From contig NZ_BCTN01000010.1 of the NCBI RefSeq assembly GCF_001571305.1, positions 114,144 through 178,143 on the forward strand: DNA of 64,000 bases, read 5' to 3'. Origin of the DNA: Erwinia persicina NBRC 102418 (GTDB taxonomy: Bacteria > Pseudomonadota > Gammaproteobacteria > Enterobacterales > Enterobacteriaceae). Of this stretch, positions 22,976 through 33,803 are shown one piece after another. The notes under the pieces are model-generated. The model did not search any database. It was not told the origin of the DNA and worked only from the letters and a program-made list of their open reading frames with translations. A program made the position numbers and the translations under genes. Numbering within the stretch: the first letter of the stretch is position 1; every line of letters begins with the position of its first letter.

Positions 22976-23926
22976 TCACCCAGGCTTCGCACTAAGAACC
23001 TGTAACACGCGGGCATAGGCCGCATCAGGCTGTTCGCTGTCAAGCCAGTGAACATCTTTCCAGCCACGTAACCATGTTATCTGGCGTTTAGCCAACTGCC
23101 GGGTTGCGCAAATTCCCCGATAAACCATGTCATCGTAATCAATTTCACCGGATAAAAATGACCACATCTGGCGATAACCAACACAACGAATGGAAGGCAT
23201 ATCCGTATGCAAATCACCTCGTGCAAAGAGCGCCCGAGCCTCCGCTTCAAACCCTGACGTTAACATCTGATGAAACCGCTGCTCAATACGCTGATGGATT
23301 AATTCGCGATTCGCGGGTGCGATAGCGAACTGTGCAACATCGTACGGCAGTGGATCGCCCGAAGTTTTAGTCAGTTCCGTTAAAGTTTTACCCGAAATGA
23401 AAAAAACTTCCAGTGCTCGCGAGAGTCTCTGGGGATCATTCGGATGAATACGACGTCCAGCAACGGGATCAACATCACATAACTGACGGTGAAGCGCTTC
23501 CCAGCCCTCCTCACGCGCCATCTGCTCTATACGCTGACGTACCTCTGGATCGGCCGAGGGCAACGGCGATAATCCTTCCAGCAACGCCTTGTAATAAAGC
23601 ATGGTGCCACCAACAAGCAACGGAATGTTACCCCGCCGGGTAATATCCGCCATTTCAGCCAGCGCATCGCGCCGAAACTCCGCAGCCGAATAGGCCTCAG
23701 AGGGATCGCGAATGTCCAGCAAACGATGAGGCGCAAGACGTCTTTCCTCTGCGGAGGGTTTGGCAGTGCCAATATCCATACCGCGATAGATCAGCGCTGA
23801 ATCAACACTGATCAGCTCTACCGGTAACGCCTGGCGCAGTGCAATCGCCAGGGCGGTTTTACCGGAGGCCGTCGGCCCCATCAAAAATATTGCCTTAGGC
23901 AGGCCAGCCGTGGATTGTTCACTCAT
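22976..23926 (-). CDS. miaA: tRNA dimethylallyltransferase MiaA
   Basis: 316 residues. P-loop [14 protein letters not shown], the substrate motif [18 protein letters not shown] and [14 protein letters not shown] are intact. It transfers a dimethylallyl group to A37 of tRNAs reading UNN codons (i6A, later ms2i6A). The start overlaps the mutL stop by eight bases, a conserved coupling in enterics. Confidence 0.98.
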   Translation of the reverse strand: MSEQSTAGLPKAIFLMGPTASGKTALAIALRQALPVELISVDSALIYRGMDIGTAKPSAEERRLAPHRLLDIRDPSEAYSAAEFRRDALAEMADITRRGNIPLLVGGTMLYYKALLEGLSPLPSADPEVRQRIEQMAREEGWEALHRQLCDVDPVAGRRIHPNDPQRLSRALEVFFISGKTLTELTKTSGDPLPYDVAQFAIAPANRELIHQRIEQRFHQMLTSGFEAEARALFARGDLHTDMPSIRCVGYRQMWSFLSGEIDYDDMVYRGICATRQLAKRQITWLRGWKDVHWLDSEQPDAAYARVLQVLSAKPG

Positions 23927-25778
23927 GCTTCAGGGCGTTCATCGCCGTTTCAATATCGATGTATTGCAGTAATCCAGAAGGTGGCGATTTCACTAATTGC
24001 GGGCAAAGTCGCTCGACTTCTGCCAGCAGGGTAATCGCCTGCGAGTGATTCCAGTGCTGATATTCAGAAACAGACTGACGCGCTAACCACTGCGCCGTCT
24101 GGCTTGCTGATACATCCTGCTGCCGGGCCAGATACCCTAACATTTCTGGAATCAAGTTTTGTAAATTTTGTTGGCGTAATGGTAAAGGCACGGCGCGTAA
24201 CATCACATGATGAGCGTCAAACAGCAGGTCAATGCCCATCAACGCCAGCAAGTCCGACTGCCGCTGCCCCGCCTCACGCTCTGCCTTTTCCAGCTTAAGC
24301 CGGACAGGAATCAGCAATGGCTGCGGCTTCAACCCTTCACTACCGGGTTCCAGCTGCATCTGCTTCAACCAGCGTTCAGCCACTGCCAGCGCAATCAGTG
24401 CCACACCTGAGCTGCCGTCAACCAGCGCATACTGCTCCTGTATCACGGTCAGTACGCGTCCAAAACTGTGCACGTGCCCGGCAAGCGGGGCCGGTTTTTC
24501 TTCTTTTACGCGGGTTTCCGGGGGCGGCTCGTCACGAACGGCGGGTGCAGATGACACCTCTCCGGTCTTCAACAGCTGTTGATAGACCGCGCCCTCGCGT
24601 TTCTGATACTGCGGCTCCTGCCGCTGCCAGCGGTTTCCAGCCCGGCTACCCTGGTCCGTCGGCGCGGCGCGCGGCGCAGCAGGGGCCGGTTCAGAGAAGT
24701 GATTTCCCCCCGCCGCCTGACGATTCTCTGGCTGCCAGCGCTCGGCAGGCGCGGATGATACATCAGGCAGCGCTTCTGCACCGGTTTCCTGCAGTACGCT
24801 GATCACGCCCTGATAAATAAAATCATGCACCAGCCGCGACTGATGAAAACGCACCTCATGCTTTGCCGGGTGAACATTGACATCAACCTGGTGAGGATCA
24901 ATTTCCAGATAAAGCACATACGCAGGCTGATGTTGATCCCCCAGTTTATCCTGATAGGCCTGACGGATAGCATGGTTAATTAAGCGATCACGCATCATCC
25001 GGCCGTTAACATAGCAGTACTGTAATTCGGTCAGTGCCTTAGAGCCCACCGGGTCAGCCACCCAGCCGCGTAAACTCAGATCCCCGTGCTGCCACTCAAT
25101 GTTCAGCGCATGGGCAATAAACGCCGTACCGCAGATGGCCGCCACGCGCCGCTCACGCTGGGTGTTGTCACTGACACCACGATACTGACGCACCAGCTTG
25201 CCGTTATGGCTGAGAGAGATGGCCACATCAAATCGCGCCAGCGCGATACGCCGGATCACTTCATCAATATGGGTAAATTCGGTTTTTTCGGTGCGCATAA
25301 ACTTGCGCCGTGCCGGCGTGTTGTAGAACAGATCCAACACTTCAAGCGTAGTGCCAACCGGGTGTGCTGCGGGTTTAACGGTGACGGCCTGGTCGCGTCC
25401 TTCCGCGTAGGCCTGCCAGGCTTCACTTTGTGCCTCGGTACGGGAAGTCAGGATCAGACGCGACACGGAACTGATGCTGGCCAACGCCTCACCACGAAAT
25501 CCGAGGCTGATAATCGCCTCCAGGTCATCCAGCGAGGCGATTTTACTGGTTGCATGGCGGGCCAGTGCCATCGCCAGCTCATCTTTATGAATGCCACAGC
25601 CATTATCACGAATGCGGATCAGCTTCGCGCCGCCTTTCTCAATATCGATGTCAATGCGCGTAGCGCCTGCATCCAGGCTATTTTCCACCAGCTCTTTCAC
25701 TACCGATGCCGGGCGTTCAACCACTTCTCCTGCAGCAATCTGGTTAGCCAGCTGTGGCGGTAATACCTGAATGGGCAT
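23919..25778 (-). CDS. mutL: DNA mismatch repair protein MutL
   Basis: 619 residues from [20 protein letters not shown]; the nine-codon upstream extension is not conserved, and AAAGGA stands before the chosen ATG. The GHKL ATPase motifs [18 protein letters not shown] and [12 protein letters not shown] are intact. A variable Pro/Gln/Arg-rich linker leads into the C-terminal dimerisation domain ([20 protein letters not shown]). MutL links MutS to MutH and UvrD. No DQHAxxER endonuclease motif is present, as expected in a MutH-containing lineage. Confidence 0.97.
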   Translation of the reverse strand: MPIQVLPPQLANQIAAGEVVERPASVVKELVENSLDAGATRIDIDIEKGGAKLIRIRDNGCGIHKDELAMALARHATSKIASLDDLEAIISLGFRGEALASISSVSRLILTSRTEAQSEAWQAYAEGRDQAVTVKPAAHPVGTTLEVLDLFYNTPARRKFMRTEKTEFTHIDEVIRRIALARFDVAISLSHNGKLVRQYRGVSDNTQRERRVAAICGTAFIAHALNIEWQHGDLSLRGWVADPVGSKALTELQYCYVNGRMMRDRLINHAIRQAYQDKLGDQHQPAYVLYLEIDPHQVDVNVHPAKHEVRFHQSRLVHDFIYQGVISVLQETGAEALPDVSSAPAERWQPENRQAAGGNHFSEPAPAAPRAAPTDQGSRAGNRWQRQEPQYQKREGAVYQQLLKTGEVSSAPAVRDEPPPETRVKEEKPAPLAGHVHSFGRVLTVIQEQYALVDGSSGVALIALAVAERWLKQMQLEPGSEGLKPQPLLIPVRLKLEKAEREAGQRQSDLLALMGIDLLFDAHHVMLRAVPLPLRQQNLQNLIPEMLGYLARQQDVSASQTAQWLARQSVSEYQHWNHSQAITLLAEVERLCPQLVKSPPSGLLQYIDIETAMNALKHE

Positions 25779-25796
25779 GATTTGTCCTTTGAAACG

Positions 25797-25866
25797 GTTG
25801 GGCATGGGGCGACCGGGTATTTATCAGGGCGACCGCAAAAATGGCCGTCCCCAACATTATCCGCCC
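25797..25866. repeat. Short GC-rich palindromic repeat between amiB and mutL
   Basis: GGGCGACCG occurs near GGGGCGACC, followed by AAAAATGGCCGTCCCC. Related AAAxATGGCCG strings occur at 8023, 43677 and 61422. Confidence 0.4.
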
Positions 25867-25870
25867 AGGG

Positions 25871-27538
25871 TTATGAGGTCGGAATTTTTAACGTCTGCCC
25901 CAGCATTACATTCTGCGACTTCATCTTATTTGCCTGCTGGATTGCCTGCGGGCTCACGCCGTATTTCGCAGCAATCGCCGTCAGCGAATCCCCCCGCACG
26001 ACTTTGTGCCTGGCGGGTTTGCGGCTGCTCACTGCCGCCGCAGAAGCCGTTTTACTCCCGGCAGGAACCTTCAGACGCTGCCCCACCCAAACCACATCTT
26101 TTTTTAATGTGTTCATGGTACGCAGCGTTTCCATACTGACCCCATAGCTGGCGGCAATACCGGAAAGTGTCTCTCCGCGTTTCACCACATGGCGCTGAAC
26201 CGCACCGGTATATTCTGTGCTGGCGGGGGCCGGGTTAGCCTGGACTTCAACCGCCGTTGCGGCCTGCAACGGTCGGTTTTCCTCCTTTGGGATGGATTGT
26301 AACGGGTGCGCCAGGAAGTAGTTGCGCAGGCCTTTATAAATCGACTCGGCAATCTTCTGCTGGTAAGCACTGCTGCCCAGCAGCCGCTCCTCCGAAGGGT
26401 TACTGATAAAACCGGTTTCCACCAGCAGAGAAGGGATATCTGGCGAGCGGAGTACGCCGAGGCTGGCATGTTCCGGCCGGCGCTTGTGCAGCGCGCCGAC
26501 GCGTTGCAGCTGCGCAATCACTTTCACTGCCACATCATAGCCCACGCGCTGCGAATGCCCGAACTGCAGATCCAGCACAGCCTGGCTGAGGTACGGATCC
26601 GCCTGGCTGTTGGCCAGCAGGTCACCGGCACCGCCTAACAGTTCTGACTGTTTCTCATGCTGTTCCAGCCAGCCCGCCATTTCACTGTTCGCACGACGGT
26701 TCGACAGCACCCACACGGAAGCACCGGATGCGCTGCGGTTGGGTGCGGCATCGGCGTGAATGGACACCAGCAGATTGGCGTTTTGCTTGCGCGCCACTTC
26801 AGAGCGGCCCATGACGGAAATAAAATAGTCGCCGTCACGGGTCATCACGCCTTTAAACATCGGGTCGGCATTCAGCAGCGCTTTTAACTTGCGCGCAATC
26901 GCAATCGTCACGTTTTTTTCTTTCAGGCCCCCGCCACCAATGGCGCCCGGATCCTGTCCGCCGTGACCGGCATCAATTGCCACGATCACGGTGTCATTGC
27001 TGCTACGAGCGTTGCGTGGGCGCGCCACCTCATTACCACTGCTGACCGACGTCACCGGATTGGCATCAAACGGACTTTTTGGCGGTGCACTGACCGGACG
27101 GGAAGGTGACACGCTGCTTACCGCGGCCTGGCGGCTTGCCTGGGATGGCTGCGTGCCGGAAATGGTGAACACCACATTGTAATGACTGCCGTTACGCTGC
27201 GTAACCGCCCGGGTCTTACCCCGCTGGGTCAGCTCAAACACCAGCCGGATACTCTGGCTGTCTTTGGCGGTGCTTGACCGGATGCGCTTCACAATGTTCT
27301 CACCGCTGAAAGTCAGGGGCAGCCCCTGTACGATACCGCTCTGGCGGATATCCAGCACAACACGATCCGGGTTATGTAACGGAAAGAATGCATACACCGG
27401 TTGCCCGGCAAAGCTCAGCGTGACCCGGGCTTCGTTACTGCCATTAGAAACTTTAATATCGGATAAATTCGCCGCCACCGAGCTGAAGGAACAGCAAAAC
27501 AGGGCCAGCAGGCACCAGGCTTTAAATCGCAGCATCAT
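25871..27538 (-). CDS. amiB: N-acetylmuramoyl-L-alanine amidase AmiB with two LysM domains
   Basis: 555 residues, longer than E. coli AmiB (445). Signal peptide ([20 protein letters not shown]), AMIN domain (about 25-128) targeting the septum, linker, then the Amidase_3 zinc domain (about 183-405). That domain contains [26 protein letters not shown] and the catalytic LVETGFISN. Two LysM domains follow ([19 protein letters not shown] and [19 protein letters not shown]). It splits septal peptidoglycan under EnvC control. The second LysM explains the extra length. The start overlaps the tsaE stop by four bases. Confidence 0.96.
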   Translation of the reverse strand: MMLRFKAWCLLALFCCSFSSVAANLSDIKVSNGSNEARVTLSFAGQPVYAFFPLHNPDRVVLDIRQSGIVQGLPLTFSGENIVKRIRSSTAKDSQSIRLVFELTQRGKTRAVTQRNGSHYNVVFTISGTQPSQASRQAAVSSVSPSRPVSAPPKSPFDANPVTSVSSGNEVARPRNARSSNDTVIVAIDAGHGGQDPGAIGGGGLKEKNVTIAIARKLKALLNADPMFKGVMTRDGDYFISVMGRSEVARKQNANLLVSIHADAAPNRSASGASVWVLSNRRANSEMAGWLEQHEKQSELLGGAGDLLANSQADPYLSQAVLDLQFGHSQRVGYDVAVKVIAQLQRVGALHKRRPEHASLGVLRSPDIPSLLVETGFISNPSEERLLGSSAYQQKIAESIYKGLRNYFLAHPLQSIPKEENRPLQAATAVEVQANPAPASTEYTGAVQRHVVKRGETLSGIAASYGVSMETLRTMNTLKKDVVWVGQRLKVPAGSKTASAAAVSSRKPARHKVVRGDSLTAIAAKYGVSPQAIQQANKMKSQNVMLGQTLKIPTS

Positions 27539-28011
27539 GCTCCATCCTGTTCAGCCATTATGCGTTGTAACATCGTTTCACCATTGGGGGTGCAGGCGCA
27601 CAGGCGTGCTTCACGCGCATGTCCCTGATAAGTGAGATGCAGCTCCACATCAGGCTCTGGCAGGATGCCAGCCCCCTGCTGAGGCCACTCAACCAGGCAC
27701 AGGCTGTCCGGGCCAAAATAATCACGAATGCCCATAAATTCAAGCTCTTCCGGGTCAGACAAACGGTACAGGTCAAAGTGATACACCCGGCGATCTGGCA
27801 GAACGTAAGGTTCAACCAGCGTATAAGTGGGACTTTTTACATTTCCCTGATGGCCAAGCGCCTGTAAGAAGCCGCGGCTAAAGGTGGTTTTACCTGCACC
27901 GAGGTCGCCATAAAGATAGAGGATCGCCGCGCCTTGACAGGCGCGGGCCAGGCGGGCACCCAGAGCGAGGGTTGCTGCCTCATCGGGCAATGCAATTACA
28001 CAGGTCATCAT
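27535..28011 (-). CDS. tsaE: TsaE, ATPase of tRNA t6A synthesis
   Basis: 158 residues (E. coli 153). P-loop [19 protein letters not shown], then [13 protein letters not shown] and [19 protein letters not shown]. TsaE works with TsaB and TsaD to form threonylcarbamoyl-adenosine at A37 of ANN-decoding tRNAs. It overlaps nnr and amiB by four bases each, so all three are translated as a coupled unit. Confidence 0.97.
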   Translation of the reverse strand: MMTCVIALPDEAATLALGARLARACQGAAILYLYGDLGAGKTTFSRGFLQALGHQGNVKSPTYTLVEPYVLPDRRVYHFDLYRLSDPEELEFMGIRDYFGPDSLCLVEWPQQGAGILPEPDVELHLTYQGHAREARLCACTPNGETMLQRIMAEQDGA

Positions 28012-29531
28012 TCTTTTGTATTCGAAATCTCAGGATTGACAAACAGATACAGCATCGAGAGCAGGTCGCTGGCTAACATACCGCGCGTACCGCGCTGCTG
28101 TGCCACTACGTCAGCCGCCGCTCCATGCACGACGCATCCTGCGCAGGCAGCATCGTACAGTGAGAGCTTTTGCCCTGCCAGACTGCCGATAATACCAGAT
28201 AACACATCTCCCATTCCCCCACTGGCCATACCGGCGTTACCGACATCGGCAATGGCCATTTCGCCCTGCTCGCTGGCAATCAATGTACCGGCACCTTTCA
28301 GGACGACAGTACCACCATAGCGCTTTGCCAGACGGCGTACAGCCAGTAAGCGATCACTCTCAATTTCGCTGACTTTACTGTTCAGCAGCCTTGCGGCTTC
28401 ACCGGGATGCGGCGTAATAATTCGATTTTGACGTTTATCGGGGCTGATTGCCAGCAGGTTAAGCGCATCGGCGTCCCAAAGCATCGTTTTCTGAGAATTT
28501 TCGACCTTTTTCAAGGCGTTCTTACCCCACGCGCCCTGACCGAGACCAGGGCCAATCACGATGACATCCGCCCATTCCAGCCCGGCATCGAGCGTCTTAT
28601 CCGTCATCTCCTGTACCATAATCTCCGGACGCGCCGTCAGTAAGGGGCCAACGTTTTCAATGTGAGTGAGTACTCGCACCAAACCTGATCCGGCGCGTAA
28701 TGCGGCTTCTGCTGTCATACGAATCGCTCCGGCAGTTCCGTGATCGCCGCCAATCACCAGCAGGCGGCCGTGATCGCCTTTGTGTGAGGTCGGCCGCCGT
28801 GGCGGCAGCCAGGTGGCGAGATGGCCGGCATCATAGCGGGCAATCGGCGCGACCTGACCTCGCAACCACGGATCAAGATTCAGGCTGTGGTAATGCAGCT
28901 GTCCGACATGGTCACGCGCTTTACCGGTCAGTAGCCCCGGTTTCAGGGCGATAAATGCCAGCGTATGACGCGCATTAACGGCAACACCCGGGACAGTACC
29001 GTTAGCAGCCACTAACCCTGAGGGCACATCCAGCGCAAACACCGGGGCTGAATGGCCATTCATCCGCTCAATCAGCGCATCATAAGGCGCTTCAGGGGTG
29101 CGATGAAGCCCGGTGCCGAGCAGTGCATCAACAATCACGTCAACAGAATCAGGCCAGGAAAGGCGTGCATCGTGGATTACGCCACCGGCCGCCAGCCAGT
29201 TTTCCCGCGCCTGGCGGGCTTCCTCTGGCGGGTTTTTATTCCCTTCCACAGCAATCAGCGTGACCTGCAGCCCGGCAGCCTGCACCAGGCGTGCTACGAC
29301 AAAGCCATCGCCGCCATTGTTGCCGTGCCCGCACAGGATCAGCCAGTGCTGCGCCTGCGGCCAGAGCTGCCGTAGTAAGCTGAACGCTGCCTCCCCTGCG
29401 CGCTGCATCAGTTCAAACAGTGTGATACCCAGACTGTCTGCCCCCTCACGCTCCAGCCCGGCGACCGCCTCCACAGGCCAGACAGAATAGGGTAAACTGG
29501 TACGGTCTTTTTGCTGGTTCAGGTTATTCAT
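28008..29531 (-). CDS. nnr: Bifunctional NAD(P)HX epimerase/dehydratase Nnr
   Basis: 507 residues. The N-terminal YjeF_N epimerase (about 1-220) carries [18 protein letters not shown]. The C-terminal ribokinase-like ADP-dependent dehydratase carries [29 protein letters not shown] and [16 protein letters not shown]. It repairs hydrated NADH and NADPH. The start codon shares the CATG at 29529-29532 with queG on the other strand, so both messages begin at one point. Confidence 0.97.
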   Translation of the reverse strand: MNNLNQQKDRTSLPYSVWPVEAVAGLEREGADSLGITLFELMQRAGEAAFSLLRQLWPQAQHWLILCGHGNNGGDGFVVARLVQAAGLQVTLIAVEGNKNPPEEARQARENWLAAGGVIHDARLSWPDSVDVIVDALLGTGLHRTPEAPYDALIERMNGHSAPVFALDVPSGLVAANGTVPGVAVNARHTLAFIALKPGLLTGKARDHVGQLHYHSLNLDPWLRGQVAPIARYDAGHLATWLPPRRPTSHKGDHGRLLVIGGDHGTAGAIRMTAEAALRAGSGLVRVLTHIENVGPLLTARPEIMVQEMTDKTLDAGLEWADVIVIGPGLGQGAWGKNALKKVENSQKTMLWDADALNLLAISPDKRQNRIITPHPGEAARLLNSKVSEIESDRLLAVRRLAKRYGGTVVLKGAGTLIASEQGEMAIADVGNAGMASGGMGDVLSGIIGSLAGQKLSLYDAACAGCVVHGAAADVVAQQRGTRGMLASDLLSMLYLFVNPEISNTKE

Positions 29532-30669
29532 GTCGCATCCTCTCGATTTTCATCAACTTGCCCGGGATATTAAACAGTGGGGGCTGGCGCTCGGCTTTCA
29601 GCAGGTGGGTATTTGTGATACCGACTTAACGCTGGAAGAGCCCCGTCTTCAGGCCTGGCTGGACAAACAATACCACGGTGAAATGGACTGGATGGCGCGC
29701 CACGGGATGATGCGCGCCCGCCCCCATGAACTGCTGCCCGGTACGCTGCGCGTCATCAGCGTACGGATGAATTATCTGCCTGCAAAAGCCGCCTTCGCCA
29801 GCACGCTAAAAAATCCCCGGCTGGGCTATGTCAGCCGTTACGCTCTCGGCCGCGATTATCACAAAGTATTACGCAATCGCCTGAAAAAGCTCGGCGATAT
29901 GATCCGCGAACACTGTAGTGACGCCCAGTTCCGTCCCTTTGTCGACTCAGCGCCGCTGTTGGAACGGCCGCTGGCCGCGAAGGCGGGTCTGGGATGGACG
30001 GGTAAACATTCGCTGATCCTCAATCGCGAAGCCGGATCCTGGTTTTTTCTCGGCGAACTGTTGATTGATCTGCCGCTGCCGGTTGATAGTCCGGTCGAAG
30101 AGAACTGTGGACGCTGCGTTGCCTGCATCACTACCTGCCCGACAGGTGCCATCGTCGAGCCTTACACCGTCGATGCCCGCCGCTGCATCTCTTATCTCAC
30201 CATCGAGTTAGAAGGTGCGATTCCGGAAGCGTTTCGTCCCTTGATCGGTAACCGCATTTACGGCTGCGACGACTGCCAGCTGATTTGCCCGTGGAACCGT
30301 TACGGGCAGCTCACGGATGAAGATGATTTCAGCCCACGCGCCATCCTGCATGCTCCCCCCCTGACAGAGCTTTTCGCCTGGGATGAAGCAAAATTCTTAC
30401 GTATTACTGAAGGGTCAGCTATCCGGCGTATTGGTCATTTGCGCTGGCTGCGCAATATCGCGGTGGCGCTCGGCAACGCGCCCTGGGATGAAAACCATCT
30501 GAAAGCACTGGAAGCACGTCGCGGTGAGCATGCCATGCTGGATGAACATATTGACTGGGCGATTGCGCGCCAGCTGGCACGACGCGATGAACATACTATT
30601 GAAGTACAGAGCAGCCAGCAGAAACGCCTGGTGCGTACGATCGAGAAGGGATTGCCACGTGATGCTTAA
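29530..30669 (+). CDS. queG: Epoxyqueuosine reductase QueG
   Basis: 379 residues. It reduces epoxyqueuosine to queuosine in the wobble position of GUN-decoding tRNAs, using cobalamin and two [4Fe-4S] clusters. The cluster motifs CGRCVACITTCPTG and CDDCQLICPW are intact, and the N-terminal part (DIKQWGLALGFQQVG) and RLGYVSRYALGRDYH-like region match the family. The C-terminal HEAT-like helices follow. The upstream CATG start is shared with nnr. Confidence 0.97.
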   Translation: MSHPLDFHQLARDIKQWGLALGFQQVGICDTDLTLEEPRLQAWLDKQYHGEMDWMARHGMMRARPHELLPGTLRVISVRMNYLPAKAAFASTLKNPRLGYVSRYALGRDYHKVLRNRLKKLGDMIREHCSDAQFRPFVDSAPLLERPLAAKAGLGWTGKHSLILNREAGSWFFLGELLIDLPLPVDSPVEENCGRCVACITTCPTGAIVEPYTVDARRCISYLTIELEGAIPEAFRPLIGNRIYGCDDCQLICPWNRYGQLTDEDDFSPRAILHAPPLTELFAWDEAKFLRITEGSAIRRIGHLRWLRNIAVALGNAPWDENHLKALEARRGEHAMLDEHIDWAIARQLARRDEHTIEVQSSQQKRLVRTIEKGLPRDA

Positions 30670-30704
30670 ATGCACAACAGGGTAAGTTTTCTCCCTGCGG
30701 AATC

Positions 30705-30952
30705 TTTTCCACATGCTGTGAATAAAAATAAAAACTCTTTGTCATTCAAGCGTCACAGAAACAGCAAGTGATCCAGATAACAATTTGAAATATTCACAAT
30801 TGATTTAAAAACAACGAGTTACAAAAGATATGGAATAACAAGCTGTTTTGTCGCACGCGAAGATCAACAACATAAGCTGTGGATAAGTCTGTTTAAAAGA
30901 TTTTTGAGCAGGGGAAAACAGGCTATCGCACTGCATCAGACGCTGTGGATAA
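30705..30952. other. datA: Cluster of DnaA boxes, probable datA-like DnaA-titration locus
   Basis: Four sites fit the consensus TTWTNCACA: TTTTCCACA (30705-30713, plus), TTATTCACA (30717-30725, minus) and TTATCCACA twice (30878-30886 and 30944-30952, minus). ATATTCACA (30790-30798, plus) is one mismatch away. They fall in 248 bases between queG and a tRNA-Gly(GCC) gene, the position I recall for E. coli datA, which also has five DnaA boxes and promotes DnaA-ATP hydrolysis with IHF. I could not identify a convincing IHF site. The rest of this 313-base gap has no gene. Confidence 0.65.
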
Positions 30953-30982
30953 AAATGAAGGTAATTGAGAAATATTTTTATT

Positions 30983-31058
<76 letters not shown>

Positions 31059-31628
31059 TTAGGATAAATGCTGCTTTAATGCACTAAAAAGCATGTAACT
31101 TATTGATTAATCTGATTTTTATTCCTGCTTTTCACAGGAGAGGTCGCTATTATGGACCTGTTTACGGGTGCTGGCAAGCCTTGCTTCAAAAAAAATTTTC
31201 CCGCTCAAAAAAACTGCGCACTGCGTCACTCCGTTACCCGTTATGAGACGATTCAGATCCCCGCCATTTGCAAACCTGCCCGTCAGTCAGTATGGAACTG
31301 GCGTATCAAAATGTGCCGATTCAATATCAAACCTCATAATACTGATGACGAAAAAACCATTAGTAATATAACGATATTTTTAATAAAACCACTAACAACA
31401 AAAAAATAATTAAATATCGATAGACAATAAATAAACTAATCATTTTATTATAATGGATAAATAACGATACCGATAAGCACACACCCTGATTGACATAAAG
31501 CAGTTTATATCGCTACCATTATTCGGTTAAAGCCAAATTTATTACCCGCACCACCAGGAAGAAACAAAACTTTTAAATTACCCCTCCTTTTATTAGGAAA
31601 TTACTTAAATTAACGGACTATTATCGAC
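31059..31628. other. AT-rich upstream region of the adhesin gene
   Basis: 570 bases, markedly more A/T than the surrounding chromosome. A frame at 31152-31409 (85 codons) has no family resemblance and is not called. The right part holds the probable adhesin promoter and a roughly 100-base untranslated leader. Confidence 0.6.
31490..31519 (+). promoter_or_regulatory. Probable sigma-70 promoter of the trimeric autotransporter
   Basis: TTGACA (31490-31495), 18-base spacer, TACCAT (31514-31519), about 110 bases before the start codon. Confidence 0.45.
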
Positions 31629-33743
31629 ATGAATAAGATATTCAAAGTAATTTGGAATAAAAGTGCCCAGTGCTTCGTGGTCTCTTCTGAACTGGCAAAA
31701 AGTACAGTTAAAAGTGGACGACAAAAATTAACACCAGCAAGCCAGAAAAGCTCAACGCTGTTTAGCTTTTCGCTGCTGGTCTCATCGCTACTGATGGCCA
31801 TGTCCGGGTCAGCCTATGCGGTGAACGCAGCACCGCCAGCAAACAGTATTAACCCGGACTATCAGGCAGCAAACGGATTAATCAGCATTGCAGGCGGTGG
31901 CAAAGGCAACGCCCATGCAACTGATAATAAAAATGGCCAGAATGATAAGTCCAATAATGACTATGGTATTGCTATCGGAGCCGGCTCTAAAGGATTCTGG
32001 GCCAGCGTGGCCATGGGGGATACCGCCGAGGCACAGTCGCTTTACGGCACCGCCATCGGTCCCAAGGCCAACATAGACAACGCCTCGGACTATGCCGTTG
32101 CGCTGGGTAATAAGGCCAGCATAAAGACCAGTAACAACGGGGTGGTATTGGGCTCCAATGCCAGTCTTACAGGTGCCGAGAACTCGGTCGCCATAGGAAA
32201 TGCAGCGTCCGTTAGTGGGGTTAAGAACTCCGTCGCCATAGGCGCAAACTCTACGGCAACCGAAGAAAATACCGTCTCCATTGGTTCTAAAGGGCATGAG
32301 CGCAAACTGGTTAACCTGGCTGACGGCGATGTTTCTGCGACGTCTAAAGAAGCGGTTAACGGCAGTCAGCTGAATACGACTAACCTGAAGATTGATGCGT
32401 TTGACGGACGAATCAATGACAATAATGCCAATATCGATCTCCTGAATCAGGGAAGTGCCGGCGTCATTCAGGTAACCAAAGATAAAACGACACTGTTTAT
32501 CGGTTCTGACATTGCAGAAGAAGTAACCACGTTTGATCTGTCCACAACAAAGACTGTAGATGGTGAAGATGTCACAACCAACCGGAAAATGACGGGTCTG
32601 CTGGAGGGCATAGTCGAAAAAGATTCCACCGATGCCGTCAACGGCAATCAGCTGTTTAAAACCGAGCAGGAAGTACTGCAAAACACCGGTGATATTACCA
32701 ATCTGAATACCGGTAAGGCCGGGCTGGTGCAGCTGGAAGGGCAAAATCTGTTCTTCGGCAGCGCGGCGGCCAACGCAATGGTCTTTAATGTCGGAAACCG
32801 CACGATCAGCGGTGTGAAAGCAGCCACACTCAGCGCAGACTCAACCGAAGCTGTTAACGGCAGTCAGCTGCATGACACCAATGCCCGCATTGATAAAAAC
32901 TCCGATGACATTGCCAAACTGGCCGGTAACAGCAGCGGTGGGGGTGCTGGCGGCATGCTGCAAATGAGTGGTGACGGGCAGTCCCTTGTCGTCAGTGAGG
33001 CAGGGAAAGGGGCAACCTCGCTCAATTTAGACGGCCTCACCATTAACGGGATTGGCGCAGGCGAGTTAAGTGCGACTTCCACCGAGGCGGTTAATGGTTC
33101 TCAGCTGTTTGAAACCAATCAACAGGTTTCTAAAAACACTACCGATATCAGTAAATTAAGCACAGACATCAGCAGTGGTAAAACAGGCGTAACGCAGATT
33201 GATGGCGATAAAATCGTCTTCAACGATGGCGGGAAAGGCACAACCACTCTGGATGTCGGCGGGCGTAACGTTGCTAATATCAAAGAGGGTGAGCTGTCCA
33301 AAAACTCGAAAGATGCGGTTAATGGTTCTCAGCTGTTTGAGACGAATACTCACGTTGAGCAGAACACGGCAAATATTGAAATTAACCGGACAGATATTAA
33401 TAAAAACAAGACGGATATTGCCAATAACTCATCAAAAATCACTGACCTTGAAAATTCCTTCTCAGGCATGAATCACTCATTCAGAAGCCTGGCGAAAGAA
33501 GTTAACAAGAATAAAAAACGGGCTGATGCCGGGATTGCCGGGGCGATGGCGATGACGGCCATTCCCCATGTGTATTCCGACGACTTCTCTTTCGGTATGT
33601 CGATGTCAGGTTACCGGGATCAGGGGGCATTAGCCGCAGGGGTGACGGTGAAAACCAGTGAACATACGGCCATGAAAGTGAACTCTTCCTGGGATACCCA
33701 AAATGGCGCTGGCGTTGCCGCAGGTTTTGCCTGGGGCTGGTAA
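31629..33743 (+). CDS. YadA-type trimeric autotransporter adhesin
   Basis: 704 residues. An extended signal peptide region (MNKIFKVIWNKSAQCFVVSS) runs into a hydrophobic core and SGSAYA, with cleavage near residue 64. A head of left-handed beta-roll repeats follows at about 110-220 (NSVAIG, NTVSIG). Five neck/stalk units follow, each with AVNGSQL or AVNGNQL at about 242, 336, 408, 487 and 563, alternating with coiled coil. The YadA membrane anchor is at about 628-704 (KKRADAGIAGAMAMTAIP, ending AGFAWGW). Family members self-assemble as outer-membrane trimers and bind host or matrix surfaces. No known head type is recognised, so the ligand is open. It sits inside a split tRNA-Gly array. Confidence 0.93.
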   Translation: MNKIFKVIWNKSAQCFVVSSELAKSTVKSGRQKLTPASQKSSTLFSFSLLVSSLLMAMSGSAYAVNAAPPANSINPDYQAANGLISIAGGGKGNAHATDNKNGQNDKSNNDYGIAIGAGSKGFWASVAMGDTAEAQSLYGTAIGPKANIDNASDYAVALGNKASIKTSNNGVVLGSNASLTGAENSVAIGNAASVSGVKNSVAIGANSTATEENTVSIGSKGHERKLVNLADGDVSATSKEAVNGSQLNTTNLKIDAFDGRINDNNANIDLLNQGSAGVIQVTKDKTTLFIGSDIAEEVTTFDLSTTKTVDGEDVTTNRKMTGLLEGIVEKDSTDAVNGNQLFKTEQEVLQNTGDITNLNTGKAGLVQLEGQNLFFGSAAANAMVFNVGNRTISGVKAATLSADSTEAVNGSQLHDTNARIDKNSDDIAKLAGNSSGGGAGGMLQMSGDGQSLVVSEAGKGATSLNLDGLTINGIGAGELSATSTEAVNGSQLFETNQQVSKNTTDISKLSTDISSGKTGVTQIDGDKIVFNDGGKGTTTLDVGGRNVANIKEGELSKNSKDAVNGSQLFETNTHVEQNTANIEINRTDINKNKTDIANNSSKITDLENSFSGMNHSFRSLAKEVNKNKKRADAGIAGAMAMTAIPHVYSDDFSFGMSMSGYRDQGALAAGVTVKTSEHTAMKVNSSWDTQNGAGVAAGFAWGW

Positions 33744-33786
33744 GGCTGATTGAATAATGGCCATCGGGAGGAGTCCCGCTGGCCAT
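33744..33786 (+). repeat. Dispersed hairpin element after the adhesin gene
   Basis: GGCTGATTGAATAATGGCC begins immediately after the adhesin stop and leads into ATGGCCA...TGGCCAT with inner CGGGA/TCCCG. The same GGCTGATTGAATAA leader plus a hairpin recurs at 61408. It may terminate transcription or protect the 3' end. Confidence 0.6.
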
Positions 33787-33803
33787 AAAAGGTGACTATT
33801 TCA

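Noticed and set aside
31152..31409. 85-codon frame upstream of the adhesin
   Set aside because: Low-complexity, A/T-driven composition; no ribosome site or recognised domain.
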